DNA from: Theropithecus gelada | Taxonomy: Eukaryota > Chordata > Mammalia > Primates > Cercopithecidae | Assembly: GCF_003255815.1 (NCBI RefSeq) | Contig: NC_037668.1 | Span: 16,359,840-16,423,839 of the forward strand | Length of the DNA: 64,000 nucleotides | Direction: 5' to 3' | Program-made: the position numbers and the translations under genes | Notes under the pieces: model-generated | Told to the model about the DNA's origin: nothing | Database searches by the model: none | What the model saw: the letters and a program-made list of their open reading frames with translations, nothing else | Part shown: one piece after another, positions 43,551 to 54,178 of the stretch | Layout: every line of letters starts with the position of its first letter | Position numbering within the stretch: position 1 is the first letter of the stretch

Positions 43551-44499
43551 TATGGGGACAGATTCTGGAAAAGAATGATTATTTGCAGCTCAGTGGAATT
43601 GGTGGGGGAATGCTAATAGGAAAATCCAAGCTCTGACTGAGGCACACATTATGAGATGCCAGAGAGCTTCCGCTCCCCTCTACCACCACCTTGTCCTTCC
43701 CCCTTCCCTGTAGTGGCAGCATGACACAGCAAGGCCCTGTTGAGTAGGCCTTGGATGCCCACAAAGGGTCTGGACAAAGGATATTTGGGTGTGTCTGTGT
43801 GGCTCCAAGAGATGTATCTTTCTAATCTATATATTTGCTAATCATGTATCTCTAAGAACAGAGTGATAATTAGAAATTGCCTTTGCCTCAAATACCTGGA
43901 TAATTTAAAATGAAGGATAGTGGGAAGCATTTATTGAACATATATTGTGGTACAAGGCACTGTCGAAACCATTTAAGTAAATGATACCATTTAAGATAAT
44001 AATAGATGTAAAAATAGATGAAGTAGGGGTGGAGAGCATTTGTGGAGGGGAAGGGGAAGCTAGCCAAAAAAGGAACCTTTTGCAAAATTTGGAGTATTTG
44101 ATAATTAAATTTATACATTAAATCAAAAATGTCATTACTATTTACATTAGTGAATAGCACTTTAACTTCAATTTTCTGTGTAGTCTTACTTTATGTTCTT
44201 GACTTGATTTTAATGCCACATATGCTTGCATGCATGTCTTTCTTGAATATATTTTGTACCCTGTGTACATGTCTCTGGGTCAATGACATAGAGATTTTAG
44301 GCCTTTTGAGTTAATGTTTCATAAAATTTCCTTTAGCTTTTTAAATTGCAAGATAGCTCTACCAAACACTCAGGGACTGTTTGAGCAGTTTTTTATACAT
44401 AGTCTGGTTGTAAGAAAAGGAGTCAGTTTGTCAAAGAGCTTTTTCTTTTTCTCAGATTCTAGCTTGCTCTCTACTGCCCTTTGCGTTTCCCCATTCAGA
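43551..44499 (+). repeat. Duplicated block, copy B
   Basis: 949-bp second copy of 40194-41154, 2.4 kb downstream. The flanks beyond both ends differ completely, so the borders are sharp. Confidence 0.95.
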
Positions 44500-44834
44500 A
44501 AGCAATAACACCATCCCTATACATAAAATACAGTAACAGTGATCTATAATCCCAAACTGATGGAGTTAGGTAAAACTCTACAGGGTGTTGGGGGAGATGC
44601 TAGAGGAAATAGAGTAGATGAAGCTGAGTAAGTTTAAGGAAGTTATCTGGAAGAGGTGAGTTTATAGTAGGGTTTAGAAGGCAAGAAGGAAAACAGAAAG
44701 CAGAAAAGTCATGGAAGGCCTTTTCACACATACTATGAGCTATTAAACCAAAGTCAGGAGGAGGAAGTCAAGTATTTTTAAGTATAATAGGAGTTTGGGC
44801 TAGGGGAATGGGGATTCCTCTGTAGACGTGGAGG

Positions 44835-45120
44835 TTTTTTTTGTTTTTGAGACAGGGTCTCACTCTATTCCCCAGGCTGGAGTGCAGTGGCACAATCTCA
44901 GCCCACTGGAACCTCTGCTTCCTAGGCTCAAGTGATTCTCCCACTCAGCCTCCCAAGTAGCTGGGACTACAGGCGTGCACCACCAGGCCCGGCTAATTTT
45001 CTGTATTTTTTGTAGACGGAGTTTCACCATGTTGCCCAGGCAGGTCTGGAACTCCTGGTCTCAAGCCATCTGCCTGCCTTAGCCTCCCAAAGTGCTGGGA
45101 ATACAGGTGTGAGCCACTGA
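44835..45120 (-). mobile_element. Alu, 5' end truncated
   Basis: Stops at GAGCCACTGA without the final GCCCGGCC. Confidence 0.9.
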
Positions 45121-45150
45121 GCTCTTGAATGGAGTCCTGAAATGTGGAAA

Positions 45151-45433
45151 GTTTTTTTTTTTTTTTTTTGACAGAATCTTGCTCTGTTGCTCAGGTTGGA
45201 AGGCTCACTGCAACCTCACCCTGCTGAATTCCAGCAATTCTTGTGCCTCAGCCTCCCTAGTAGCTGGAACTACAGGCATGAGCCACCATGCCTGGCTAAT
45301 TTTTTGTATTTTTAGTAGAGGCAGGGTTTCCCCATGTTGGACAGGCTGGTCTTGAACTCCTGGCCTCAAGTGATCCACCCACTCTGCCTCCCAAAGTTCT
45401 GAGATCACAGGCACGAGCCACCACACCTGGCTA
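45151..45433 (-). mobile_element. Alu
   Basis: Reversed copy with a deletion in the right arm (TCAGGTTGGAAGGCTCACTG). Confidence 0.91.
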
Positions 45434-45885
45434 AAACATGGAAAGTATTTTAAGGTGGAGAATGGAGAGAGTGAGGCAAGACAGGAATGAGCATAACTCT
45501 AACAGAGGCTATACCACCGCTGGGAAGAATGGGCTAGGTTTTGGAAGGCCTTGAAAATCAGACCCAAGATCAATTTGATGCAATAGATGGTGAATAAGTC
45601 ATTCCAAATGGGAAGAAGTTTAGAAAATAGTAGAAATTCATAATAAAGGGTTTCTGAAGCTTGTCCAAGGGAACTTGGATTATCTCCAGAGGTAATTGGG
45701 GATGTTGAGCTTCTTTTTCTTTCCTCCCCAAATTCCTTTTTACTGGTGGGCTTGGAAGATATACAATTTTCTAAAAAGAAATTCCTTTTTACCAGTATGT
45801 GGAGTATCTAAGCAAGGAAAGGCCATGGGCCACAAAGAAGTTGCTGTAGCATGAAAACTGACAAGTGGTTTCTTTCTAGGAAGCT

Positions 45886-46158
45886 ATGAGGGACCCTGTG
45901 AGTAGCCAGTACAGCTCCTTTCTTTTCTGGAGGATGCCCATCCCAGAACTGGATCTGTCGGAGCTGGAAGGCCTGGGTCTGTCAGATACAGCCACCTACA
46001 AGATAAAAGACAGCAGCGTTGGCAAAATGATCGGGCCAGCAACTGCAGCAGACCAGGAGAAAAACCCTGAAGGTGATGGCCTCCTTGAGTACAGCACCTT
46101 CAACTTCTGGAGAGCTCCCATTGCCAGCATCCACTCCTTCGAACTGGACTTGCTCTAA
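45886..46158 (+). CDS. MLLT11: MLLT11 / AF1q transcriptional cofactor
   Basis: A single-exon 90-residue ORF, MRDPVSSQYSSFLFWRMP to SIHSFELDLL, then TAA. It is the full human length and recognisable end to end. AF1q is a small protein without a known fold. It is a fusion partner of KMT2A in t(1;11)(q21;q23) leukaemia and is reported to act as a TCF7/beta-catenin cofactor. A leucine-rich stretch at about residues 20-33 (PELDLSELEGLGL) fits the described nuclear export signal. Two FWR motifs occur, SSFLFWRMP and STFNFWRAP, which may reflect an internal repeat. The ATG lies 6 nt after the 3' splice site. Upstream lies a 6-kb intron with a duplicated block. Confidence 0.97.
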   Translation: MRDPVSSQYSSFLFWRMPIPELDLSELEGLGLSDTATYKIKDSSVGKMIGPATAADQEKNPEGDGLLEYSTFNFWRAPIASIHSFELDLL

Positions 46159-47120
46159 GGCCAAGACTTCTCTCTCCCACCACCTTGCCCTCATTGTCTT
46201 CCCTCTCAAGCCCCTTCCTTTCCACTCCTTTCCCATTTTAATCTTCTCTCTCTATTGTGTTGGTGGTGCTGATGAATCTGCCAGAGTTGAGTTCTATGTA
46301 TTTATTTATCTGTCTACTCCATTTCTCTCAAAAGCCCTCAAGTCACAAAGTAAATGGTTCAAGCAGTGGAGTACTGGGTCACAGGGATTCCTCCTTCCCC
46401 CCCAAATATTAACTCCAGAAACTAGGCCTGATTGGGGACACCTGAAAGTAGTATAGTAGTGCAAAATGGAAGACTGATTTTTGACTGTATTTTAATCAGC
46501 TTCAGAGATTCTTTAAACTTTCCTAATTTCCTGCTCTAGGCCAGTAAATACAAATATTTCTTCAAGGGGTGATGAAAACCTCGGAAGTTTTAATCTGAAG
46601 TTATCTGCTATGAAAGGCTAAAGTGATTAAGTCTCATGCTTTTTTTTTTTTTTGATCCTGCTCTTTCTTATATTCTTTTTCTTCCTCAGAGAAATCAGGA
46701 AGGTAGTTGGAGGTATAAAACAGGAGGAAATATTATGGAAAATGAAAATAGGGAAAATAACTGAATCATTTTAGAAGCAGCTAATTTCTTTTCTCAAGAG
46801 TATCCCTTCTTCAACCCTACCCACTTTACAACTTTGCTCCGGTGGGTTGAAAACTCTAGCTAAAGAAAGTTATCAAATCTTAATATGCATTCCTACTATT
46901 ATTATAGTTTTTAAGGTTTCAATACAATCTTCTGAACGGCGTAAGTCCTTAGTATTTTAGCCTTACCTCCTGCATTTGCAATATGTAAAACTAATCAGTG
47001 GGCACAGTTCAGCTACATTGAGACCCTGAAATGAACAATTACATTCTGACTCTGCATCTTGTCCCCAATCCTTCCAAAATTGTTGTTGCTGATTTGTGCT
47101 GCCATTTAACTCATTTATTT

Positions 47121-47126
47121 AATAAA
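47121..47126 (+). promoter_or_regulatory. MLLT11: MLLT11 poly(A) signal (AATAAA)
   Basis: Consensus AATAAA in TTATTTAATAAAAACATTC, about 960 nt after the stop. Confidence 0.75.
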
Positions 47127-47229
47127 AACATTCAATCCCAGGACTGGAGTCTAGTTTTCTCTCTCTTCACAAGGGAAGCCATGGAAATCTGAGAAATTAG
47201 CCTTGCTTTCACACTCAGCTTATACATCT

Positions 47230-47517
47230 TTTTATTTTTTATTTTTTGAGACAGGGTCCTGCTCTGTCACCCAGGTTGCAATCACTGCTCACTGCAACCT
47301 CCACCCACCGGGGTCAAGGGGGCCTCCCACCTCAGCCTCCCAAGCAGCTGGGATTACAGGGGCCTGCCACCAGGCCCGGCTAATTTTTGTATTTTTCATA
47401 GAGATGGGGTTTCACCATATTGCCAGGCTGGTCTCGAACTCCTGACCTCAGGTGATCTGCCCGCCTTAGCCTCCCAAAGTGCTGGGATTTACAGGCTTGA
47501 GCCACTGAGCCCGGCCT
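47230..47517 (-). mobile_element. Alu downstream of MLLT11
   Basis: Reversed copy ending GAGCCCGGCC. Confidence 0.92.
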
Positions 47518-48196
47518 CATTTTATCTTTCTATAATAATATTCAACTTAGAGGAAGAATGATTTGAATAGCATTTAGACATTAAATGGTGAACGTCGCAT
47601 TGAACAGATGAATAATGAAAGGGCAAAATCAACTTAAAATTAGAAAAGTAGGGAGACAGCTACAACCACTCTTCTGCTTGCCCACTGACTACCAACATAT
47701 TTCAGGTAATAATTCTCCTAGGTGCCTAACAAGATAAACGAATTCACTCAAATACGTTATCTGCTTAATTTCTGGTTTTTGTGTGCCTACTATAGGAAAG
47801 CACTGAGCCAAAAGAATGTAAACGGGAATGAGACAAGACTCCCAACTCTCAAGAGAAACTGTAAATACCAATATGGATAGGACAGCATTGGGCAGTGTAT
47901 CATAAATATGGATGATCTAGAGAAGTCCCCAAGAGAGAGAAAAAAAGGCAAATCCTCCCTCTAGGCCATGAAAACCCCACATCTAAAGACCGTCCCAATC
48001 TAACGGAGAATGGGGCCAGGAAGGATAAGCAGTGCGTCCTTTTCTATTTTTACTGAGTTTTGAAAGGCCCCTTCAGAGTCCTTCAGTCATGGCAATTGGT
48101 GGGTGGGGACAGGGATCAACTGGTAAATAAAATGACTAAATGGACTTGCAAACTCATGTTCCATCCTCTTGCAGGCCTCCAAAAAGCAATGACTCA

Positions 48197-48478
48197 GGCC
48201 GGGCGCGGTGGCTCACGCCTGTAATCCCAGCACTTTGGGAGGCCGAGGCGGGCGAATCACTTGAGGTCAGGAGTTCGAGACCAGCCTGGCCAACACGGTG
48301 AAACGCCGTCTCTACTAAAAATACAAAAATTAGCCCAGCGTGGGGAGAGGCTGAGGCAGGTCAATCACTTGAACTCGGGAGGCGGAGGTTGCAGTGAGCC
48401 GAGATGGCGTCACTGCACTCCAGCCTGGGCGACGGACGAAACGAGACTCCGTCTCAAAAAAAAATAATAAAGAAAAGA
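48197..48478 (+). mobile_element. Alu at the edge of the GABPB2 CpG island
   Basis: Partial deletion around TAGCCCAGCGTGGGGAG; ATGACTCAG target copies. Confidence 0.92.
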
Positions 48479-48479
48479 A

Positions 48480-49570
48480 ATGACTCAGTTATTTGTTTCA
48501 CTGTTCGCACGGGCAGCTTGGCTCTGGGGTCCTCACATTCGGGCTGTAACTGGAAAAATGTGTCCATCAGGCACCAGAACCCAATTCACAAAGCCAGGAA
48601 CGTCCCAAACAGCTGCAGCCGAGGTTTGGGATAAGGAAGTGAGGCTTTCCTGTCAACCTAAACCTGGCCGCTCAGGACCCGGAAGAAGCAGCCAAGAGTT
48701 AAGACGCAAACTGCAGGACTGATGCACGATCCGAGTCTCCCTCAGCAGTTCTCCAGGTTCTTGGCGCCAACACGAGCCCCGGGCTCCGTCCCCTGCTGGA
48801 ACTATTCAGACGCGCAAGACACGTAACCAGCAGTCCTCCGCCCCGTTAAATAGTCCTGCCTAGGATGCCTCGGTGACGCACTTTTCCACCTCAGAAGTCC
48901 CTCAGCAGATATGCGATGAGCCTCGGGGGTGCATCATCTTTCTGTTCGAATGGGAGTATGGGTTTTCTGATCATTTTCCCTTCACAGATTCCTCCGCCAG
49001 AAATCTTACTCGCGGCGTCTTCATTTCCGGGTCCGCCATTTCCTTGCCTCTGTTTCTCCACGAGGGGGGGTTAAAGGCCCCCAAAACATGCACACATGAA
49101 AAGGGCAAAAAGTAACCGTCCTTGACAGGCAGTCTTAACTAGAGAAGGAAACGGGACTAAACTGGCGGGCTCCGTGGAAGCGCGGCCGGCAGCGTCCCGG
49201 ACGAGGAGGTGAGGGGAAAGAAGAGATGTGTGGACTCCGGGGGGCGTCAGGGCTGGAAAGAAAGTGCCGTGAGAAGTCACACCGCTTCCCAGCCCAGCCT
49301 CGGACTTCTGGGTGCCGACCGCGCGGCTCCCCGTCACCGAAGCGGGGGCAGCTGGGGGAGGGGGACGGAGAGGAAGGGGATGCTGTCGGGAGGAAGGGGA
49401 GGGGACTGGAAGGAGGTGAAGAAGGGGGTGGGTGTAAGACCTGGGGCTGGGGAGCTGGACCAAGGGAAACCCAGGCCGCGGAGGTGACCACTAGGGGGCG
49501 AGGCGGAGCCGGAGCCGAGGCCTGTCGCCAGAGGCTGAGTTTGGCTCCCTGCCCCAAATTGGTTCCCATC
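48480..49570. promoter_or_regulatory. GABPB2: CpG island, probable GABPB2 promoter and non-coding exon 1
   Basis: CpG-rich island where the human map has the start of GABPB2, the ankyrin-repeat beta subunit of GA-binding protein. A donor ACGAGGAG|GTGAGG at 49209 could end a 5' UTR exon. ETS-type sites occur at 48678-48685 (CCCGGAAG) and 49023-49030 (ATTTCCGG), a YY1-type site at 49033-49043 and a CRE-like TGACGCA near 48874. No GABPB2 coding sequence is present, so the name rests on gene order. Confidence 0.55.
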
Positions 49571-49711
49571 TTTCAGACAGACATTGGTGTGAGGAACTGT
49601 AGGGTTTATGATAGAGAGGGAAACGGCGACCCTCATTCTCTGACCCTAATAATGACCTGAAAGATAACTAGTGAACTCGGTAATCTGAACGAGAGCAGTA
49701 TGGGTCCCGCC

Positions 49712-50031
49712 TCTGCTTTTTTGCTTTTTTTTAAGACTGAGTCTCGCTCTGTCACCCAGGCTAGAGTGAGTGGCGCGATCTCGGCTTACTGCAACCTCCA
49801 GCTCACTGCAGCCTCCGCCTCCCGGGTTCAAGCGATTCTCCTGCCTCAGCCTCCGGAGTAGCTGGGATTACAGGCGTGTGCCACCGTGCACAGCTAATTT
49901 TTGTATATTTTTAATAGAGACAGGGTTTCACCATGTTAGCCAGGCTGGTCTCGAACCCCTCACCTTAGGTGATCCGCCCACCTTGGCCTTCCAAAGTGCT
50001 GGGATTACAGGCGTGAGCCACGCTCCCGGCC
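49712..50031 (-). mobile_element. Alu
   Basis: Contains a small local repeat of the CAGCTCACTGCAGCCTCC type. Confidence 0.92.
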
Positions 50032-50510
50032 TCGACTCCGCTTCTTTCACAGTTGTTTGTACAGCTGGCCGCCCAGTGGGGACTTGAGCAATACTAAAAG
50101 AAACATAGATTCTTCCATTGCAATTCTCCTTTCCGTTGGCTGTCTCCTGTTCTCACATACTTCCTTGAGCCAGAGGTCATCCCATTCCTCTCCCTTTTCC
50201 CGAAAGGGCTTTCTCTCTAGAGGGTCCCCCCACCCCATTGTCTTTGGAAAAGGACAATCTATGGCTTACTATCAACAATGTAACAAAATTTTGGCCATCC
50301 ATTCATTTAATCACTTGGTCCACCCAATCCAGTAGAGATGTTCTTAGACATGTATTTTCACACCTGCTTTGATGACAGTAAGGACAAAAAACCCATCCAA
50401 ATTCTTAAATAAACAAAAGTAATTAATTACTCTTGGATAATAGAATACTTTGTTGTCAAGAGCTCAAGCACTTCATGAATTATTAAAACACACACTTATT
50501 GAAAGGTTTT

Positions 50511-50819
50511 GGCCGGGCGCAGTGGCTCACGCCTGTAATCCCAGCATTTTGGGAAGCTGATGTGGGAGGATCCCTTGAGCCCTGGAGTTCTAGACCAGCC
50601 TGGGCAAAATAGGGAGACCCCTGTCTGTGCAGAGAAAAAAAGAAAAAAAAAAATTTAATCATTTGGGCGTGGTAGTGCTCACTGGTGGTCCCAGCTACTC
50701 GGGAAGCCGAGGTGGGAGGATCGCTTGAGCCCAGGAGGTCGAGGCTGCAGTGAGCCGTGATTGCGCCACTGCACTCCAGCCTGGACCACAGAGTGAGGCC
50801 CTGTCTCTTTAAAAAACAA
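50511..50819 (+). mobile_element. Old Alu
   Basis: AluJ-like dimer. Confidence 0.9.
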
Positions 50820-50822
50820 ACA

Positions 50823-51425
50823 GGCTGGGCGTGGAGGCTCTCGTCTGTAATCCCAGCACTTTGGGAGGCGGAGGAGGGTGGATCACCTGAGGTCAGGAGT
50901 TCGAGACCAGCCTGGCTAACATGGTGAAACCCCATTTCTACTAAAAATACAAAAAATTAGGCCGGGCGCGGTGGCTCAAGCCTGTAATCCCAGCACTTTG
51001 GGAGGCCGAGGCGGGTGGATCACGAGGTCAGGAGATCGAGACCATCCTGGCTAACATGGTGAAACCCCGTCTCTACTAAAAATACAAAAAACTAGCCGGG
51101 CGCGGTGGCGGGCGCCTGTAGTCCCAGCTACTCGGAGGCTGAGGCGGGAGAATGGCGTGAACCCGGGAGGTGGAGCTTGCAGTGAGCTGAGATCGCGCCA
51201 CTGCACTCCAGCCTGGGCGACAGAGCGAGACTCCGTCTCAAAAAAAAAAAAAAAAAAATTAGCAGAGTGTGGTGGCACACGCCTGTAATCCCAGCTACCC
51301 AGGAGGCTGAGGCAAGAGAATGGCTTGAACCCGGCAGGCGTAGGTTGCAGTGAGCCGAGATCATACCATTGTACTCCAGCTTGGGCAACAAGAGCAAAAC
51401 TCCATCTCAAACAAACAAACAAACA
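50823..51425 (+). mobile_element. Outer Alu of a nested pair
   Basis: 50823-50960 plus 51259-51425; split at its middle A-rich region. Confidence 0.9.
50961..51258 (+). mobile_element. Young AluY inside an older Alu
   Basis: CTCAAGCC and TACTCGGAGGCTG markers; AAAAAATTAG target copies. Confidence 0.94.
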
Positions 51426-51428
51426 TAC

Positions 51429-51607
51429 TTTATCCAATCCCCTATTGATATATATTTAGGTTCTTTTCAATCTTTTTATTTATTTTTATTTTTAGAGACA
51501 GGGTCTTGCTCAGTATTTTATTCCATCCCCTACTGACATATATAGGTTCTTTTCCATCTTTTTTTATTTTTTATTTATTTTTATTTTTAGAGACGGTCTT
51601 GCTCAGT
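51429..51607 (+). repeat. Imperfect tandem duplication, about 85-bp unit
   Basis: 51429-51513 and 51519-51607 share CATCCCCTA-like, TATATAGGTTCTTTTC and GTCTTGCTCAG in the same order. The second copy runs on into a full Alu. Confidence 0.8.
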
Positions 51608-51846
51608 CACCCAGGCTGGAGTGCAGTGATCATAGTTCATCGCAGCCTCAAACTCCTGGGCTCAAGCGATCCTCCCGCCTTAGCCTCCTGAATAGCTAGG
51701 ACTACAGGTGTGGGCCACCACACCCTGCTAATTTTTTTATATTTGTATTTTTGTAGAGACAGAGTCCCTCTGTGTTGTCCCAGCTGGGCTCGAATTCCTG
51801 GCTTCAAGTGATCCTCCTGCTTTGGCTTCCCAAAGCACTGGGATTT
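51560..51846 (-). mobile_element. Old Alu at the end of a tandem duplication
   Basis: AluJ-like reversed copy, truncated at CACTGGGATTT. Confidence 0.85.
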
Positions 51847-52183
51847 ATTTTATTCATCTCCAAAATCCTAGAAGGCAAGTGAGACAGATTTTGTTTCCTC
51901 AGTTTATGTATAGGGAAAGTGGAGGTACAGCCAGCAAGGGAGAATATTGTTAGTTGTTGGGAGTCAAGGAGTCAGAAGTGCCCAGACTGTTTTCTGGCGT
52001 ATCAGGCTTCATCTCTTGTCTGGTCGATGGGCCACCAGGCAAGTATTGACCACCTGCCAGAAACAGCATTGACAAGGTACTGGGAGAATGGCACATAGTT
52101 CCCCTGAAAATGCTATGGGTTTTTTTGTTTGTTTTTTGTTGTTTGTTTTAAGTGAAAGCAAGTCGATTGAGAAAGTAAAGGAA

Positions 52184-52463
52184 GGCTGGGCACAGTGGCT
52201 CATGCCTGTAATCCCAGCACTTTGGGAGGCTGAGGCAGGCAGATCACGAGGTCAGCAGTTCGAGACCAGCCTGGCCAACATGGTGAAACCCCGTTTCTAA
52301 TAAAAATACAAAAATTAGCTGGGCATGGTGGCGGGCATCTGTAGTCCAGCTACTCGGGAGGCTGAGGCGGGAGAATCACTTGAACCCGGGAGGCGGAGGC
52401 TGCAGTGAGCCAAGATCACGCCACTGTACTCCAGCCTGGTGACAAAGGAGTCTCTGGCTAAAA
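52184..52463 (+). mobile_element. Alu
   Basis: GAAAGTAA target copies; unusual tail GGCTAAAAAAG. Confidence 0.9.
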
Positions 52464-52539
52464 AAGAAAGTAAGAGAATAAAGAACGGCTACTCCATGGG
52501 CAGTATTTTTATGGTGATTATATGCTAAACATGCATCCT

Positions 52540-52826
52540 CTTTTTTTTTTTTTTTTTTGAGATGGAGTCTCAGAGTCTCCCTCTGTCGCCCAGGCTGGAG
52601 TGCAGTGGCGTGATCGCAGCTCACTGCAAGCTCCGCCTCCTGGGTTCACGCCATTCTCCTGCCTCAGCCTCCTGAGTAGCTGGGATTACAGGCGCCGGCC
52701 ACCAAGCCCGGCTAATTTTTTTTGTCTGTATTTTTAGTAGAGACGGGGTTTCACTGTGTTAGCCAGAATGGTCTCGATCTCCTGACCTCATGAGGTGCCG
52801 GCCTCAGCCTCCCAAAGTGCTGGGGA
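52540..52826 (-). mobile_element. AluY, truncated
   Basis: Stops at AAAGTGCTGGGGA where LTR-like sequence begins; small AGTCTCAGAGTCTC repeat. Confidence 0.9.
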
Positions 52827-52946
52827 CTTTTGTAAACTGCCATGGCATCGCACTGGTGGGAGTGTAGCAGAGAGGACAACCAGAGGTTACTCTTGTCCTC
52901 TTGTCACCAAAAGCATCTTGCTTTTGGTGGGGTTTTAGCCAGCTTC

Positions 52947-53250
52947 TTTTTTTTTTTTTTTTTTTTTTGAGACGGAGTCTCGCTCTGTTGCCCAGGCTGG
53001 AGTGCAGTGGCTGGATCTCAGCTCACTGCAAGCTCCGCCTCCCGGGTTCACGCCATTCTCCGGCCTCAGCCTCCCGAGTAGCTGGGACTACAGGCGCCCG
53101 CCACCTCGCCCGGCTAGTTTTTTGTATTTCTTAATAGAGACGGGGTTTCACCGTGTTAGCCAGAATGGTCTCGATCTCCTGACCTCGTGATCCGCCCGTC
53201 TCGGCCTCCCAAAGTGCTGGGATTACAGGCTTGAGCCACCGCGCCCGGCC
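52947..53250 (-). mobile_element. AluY, Old World monkey type, sister of 27979
   Basis: TAGCCAGCTTCTTT target copies; shares two rare variants with the copy at 27979. Confidence 0.95.
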
Positions 53251-53352
53251 TAGCCAGCTTCTTTACTGTGGCCTGTTTTATCAGCAAGGTCTTTATGATC
53301 TGTATCTTGTGCTGACCTCCTATCTCATCCTGTGACTAAGAATGCCTTAACT

Positions 53353-53637
53353 GGCTGGGCACAGTGGCTCACACTACTTTGAGAGGCCAAGGTGGGTGGA
53401 TCACTTGAGGTCAGGAGTTCGAGACCAGCCTGGCCAACATGGTGAAACCCTGTCTCTACTAAAAATACAAAAATTAGCCAGACAGTAGTGGCACATGCCT
53501 GTAATCCCAGCTACTTGGGAGGGTGAGGCAGGAGAATTGCTTGAGCATTAGAGACAGAGGTTGTGGTGAGCCGAGATCATGCCACTGCACTACAGTCTGG
53601 GCGACAGTGTGAGACAGTCTCAAAAAACAAAACAAGG
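53353..53637 (+). mobile_element. Alu with 5' deletion
   Basis: CTCACA runs directly to CTACTTTGAGAGGCC, losing the CCTGTAATCCCAG segment. Confidence 0.9.
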
Positions 53638-54178
53638 GCCGGGTGTGGTGGCTCATGCCTGTAATCCCAGCCCTTTGGGAGGCTGCGGCGGGCAGAGGTC
53701 AGGATATCGAGACAATCCTGGCTCACAGAGTGAAACTCCATCTGTACTAAAAATACAAAAAACTGGCCGGGCATGGTGGCTCACGCCTGTAATCCCAGCA
53801 CTTTGGGAGGCCCAGGAGGGTGGATCACGAGGTCAGGAGATCAAGACCATCCTGGCTAACACGGTGAAACCCCATCTCTGCTAAAAATACAAAACATTAG
53901 CTGGGCGTGGTGGTGGGCGCCTGTAGTCCCAGCTACTTGAGTGGCTGAGGCAGGACAATGGCGTGAACCTAGGAGGTGGAGCTTGCATTGAGCCTGGGCA
54001 ACAGAGCGAGACTCCGTGTCAAAAAAAAAAAAAGCCGGGCAGGAGACTGAGGCAGGAGAATTGCTACAACCTGGGAGGCAGAGGTTGCAGTGGGCTGAGA
54101 TTGTGCCACTGGACCCCAGCCTAGGCAACAGAGAGAGACTTCATCTCAAAAAACACCCCCCAAAAAAAACATAAAACA
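53638..54178 (+). mobile_element. Outer Alu of a nested pair
   Basis: 53638-53764 and 54034-54178, interrupted by a complete Alu. Confidence 0.85.
53765..54033 (+). mobile_element. Inner Alu of a nested pair
   Basis: Starts GGCCGGGCATGGTGG; right arm shortened around TTGCATTGAGCCTGGG. Confidence 0.88.

Larger units (their letters stand above)
44560..45660 (+). repeat. L2-like element, interrupted by two Alus
   Basis: L2-like phrases such as TCATGGAAGGCC before, and GGTTTTGGAAGGCCTTGAAA after, the Alus at 44835 and 45151. Highly diverged. Confidence 0.35.
39582..45879 (+). other. MLLT11: MLLT11 intron 1
   Basis: Unique AT-rich sequence with five Alus, L2-like sequence at 44560-45660, and two copies of a roughly 950-bp block listed separately. 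No other exon is evident. Confidence 0.6.
45880..47145 (+). other. MLLT11: MLLT11 terminal exon (UTRs plus CDS)
   Basis: Acceptor TTTCTTTCTAG ends at 45879. The exon carries 6 nt of 5' UTR, the whole CDS and about 960 nt of 3' UTR, ending with AATAAA at 47121-47126. Confidence 0.85.

Noticed and set aside
49071..49569. Overlapping 130- and 144-codon minus-strand ORFs and a 144-codon plus-strand ORF
   Set aside because: All lie in the CpG island, where G+C-rich sequence rarely has stops in any frame. The overlap of several frames argues against coding.
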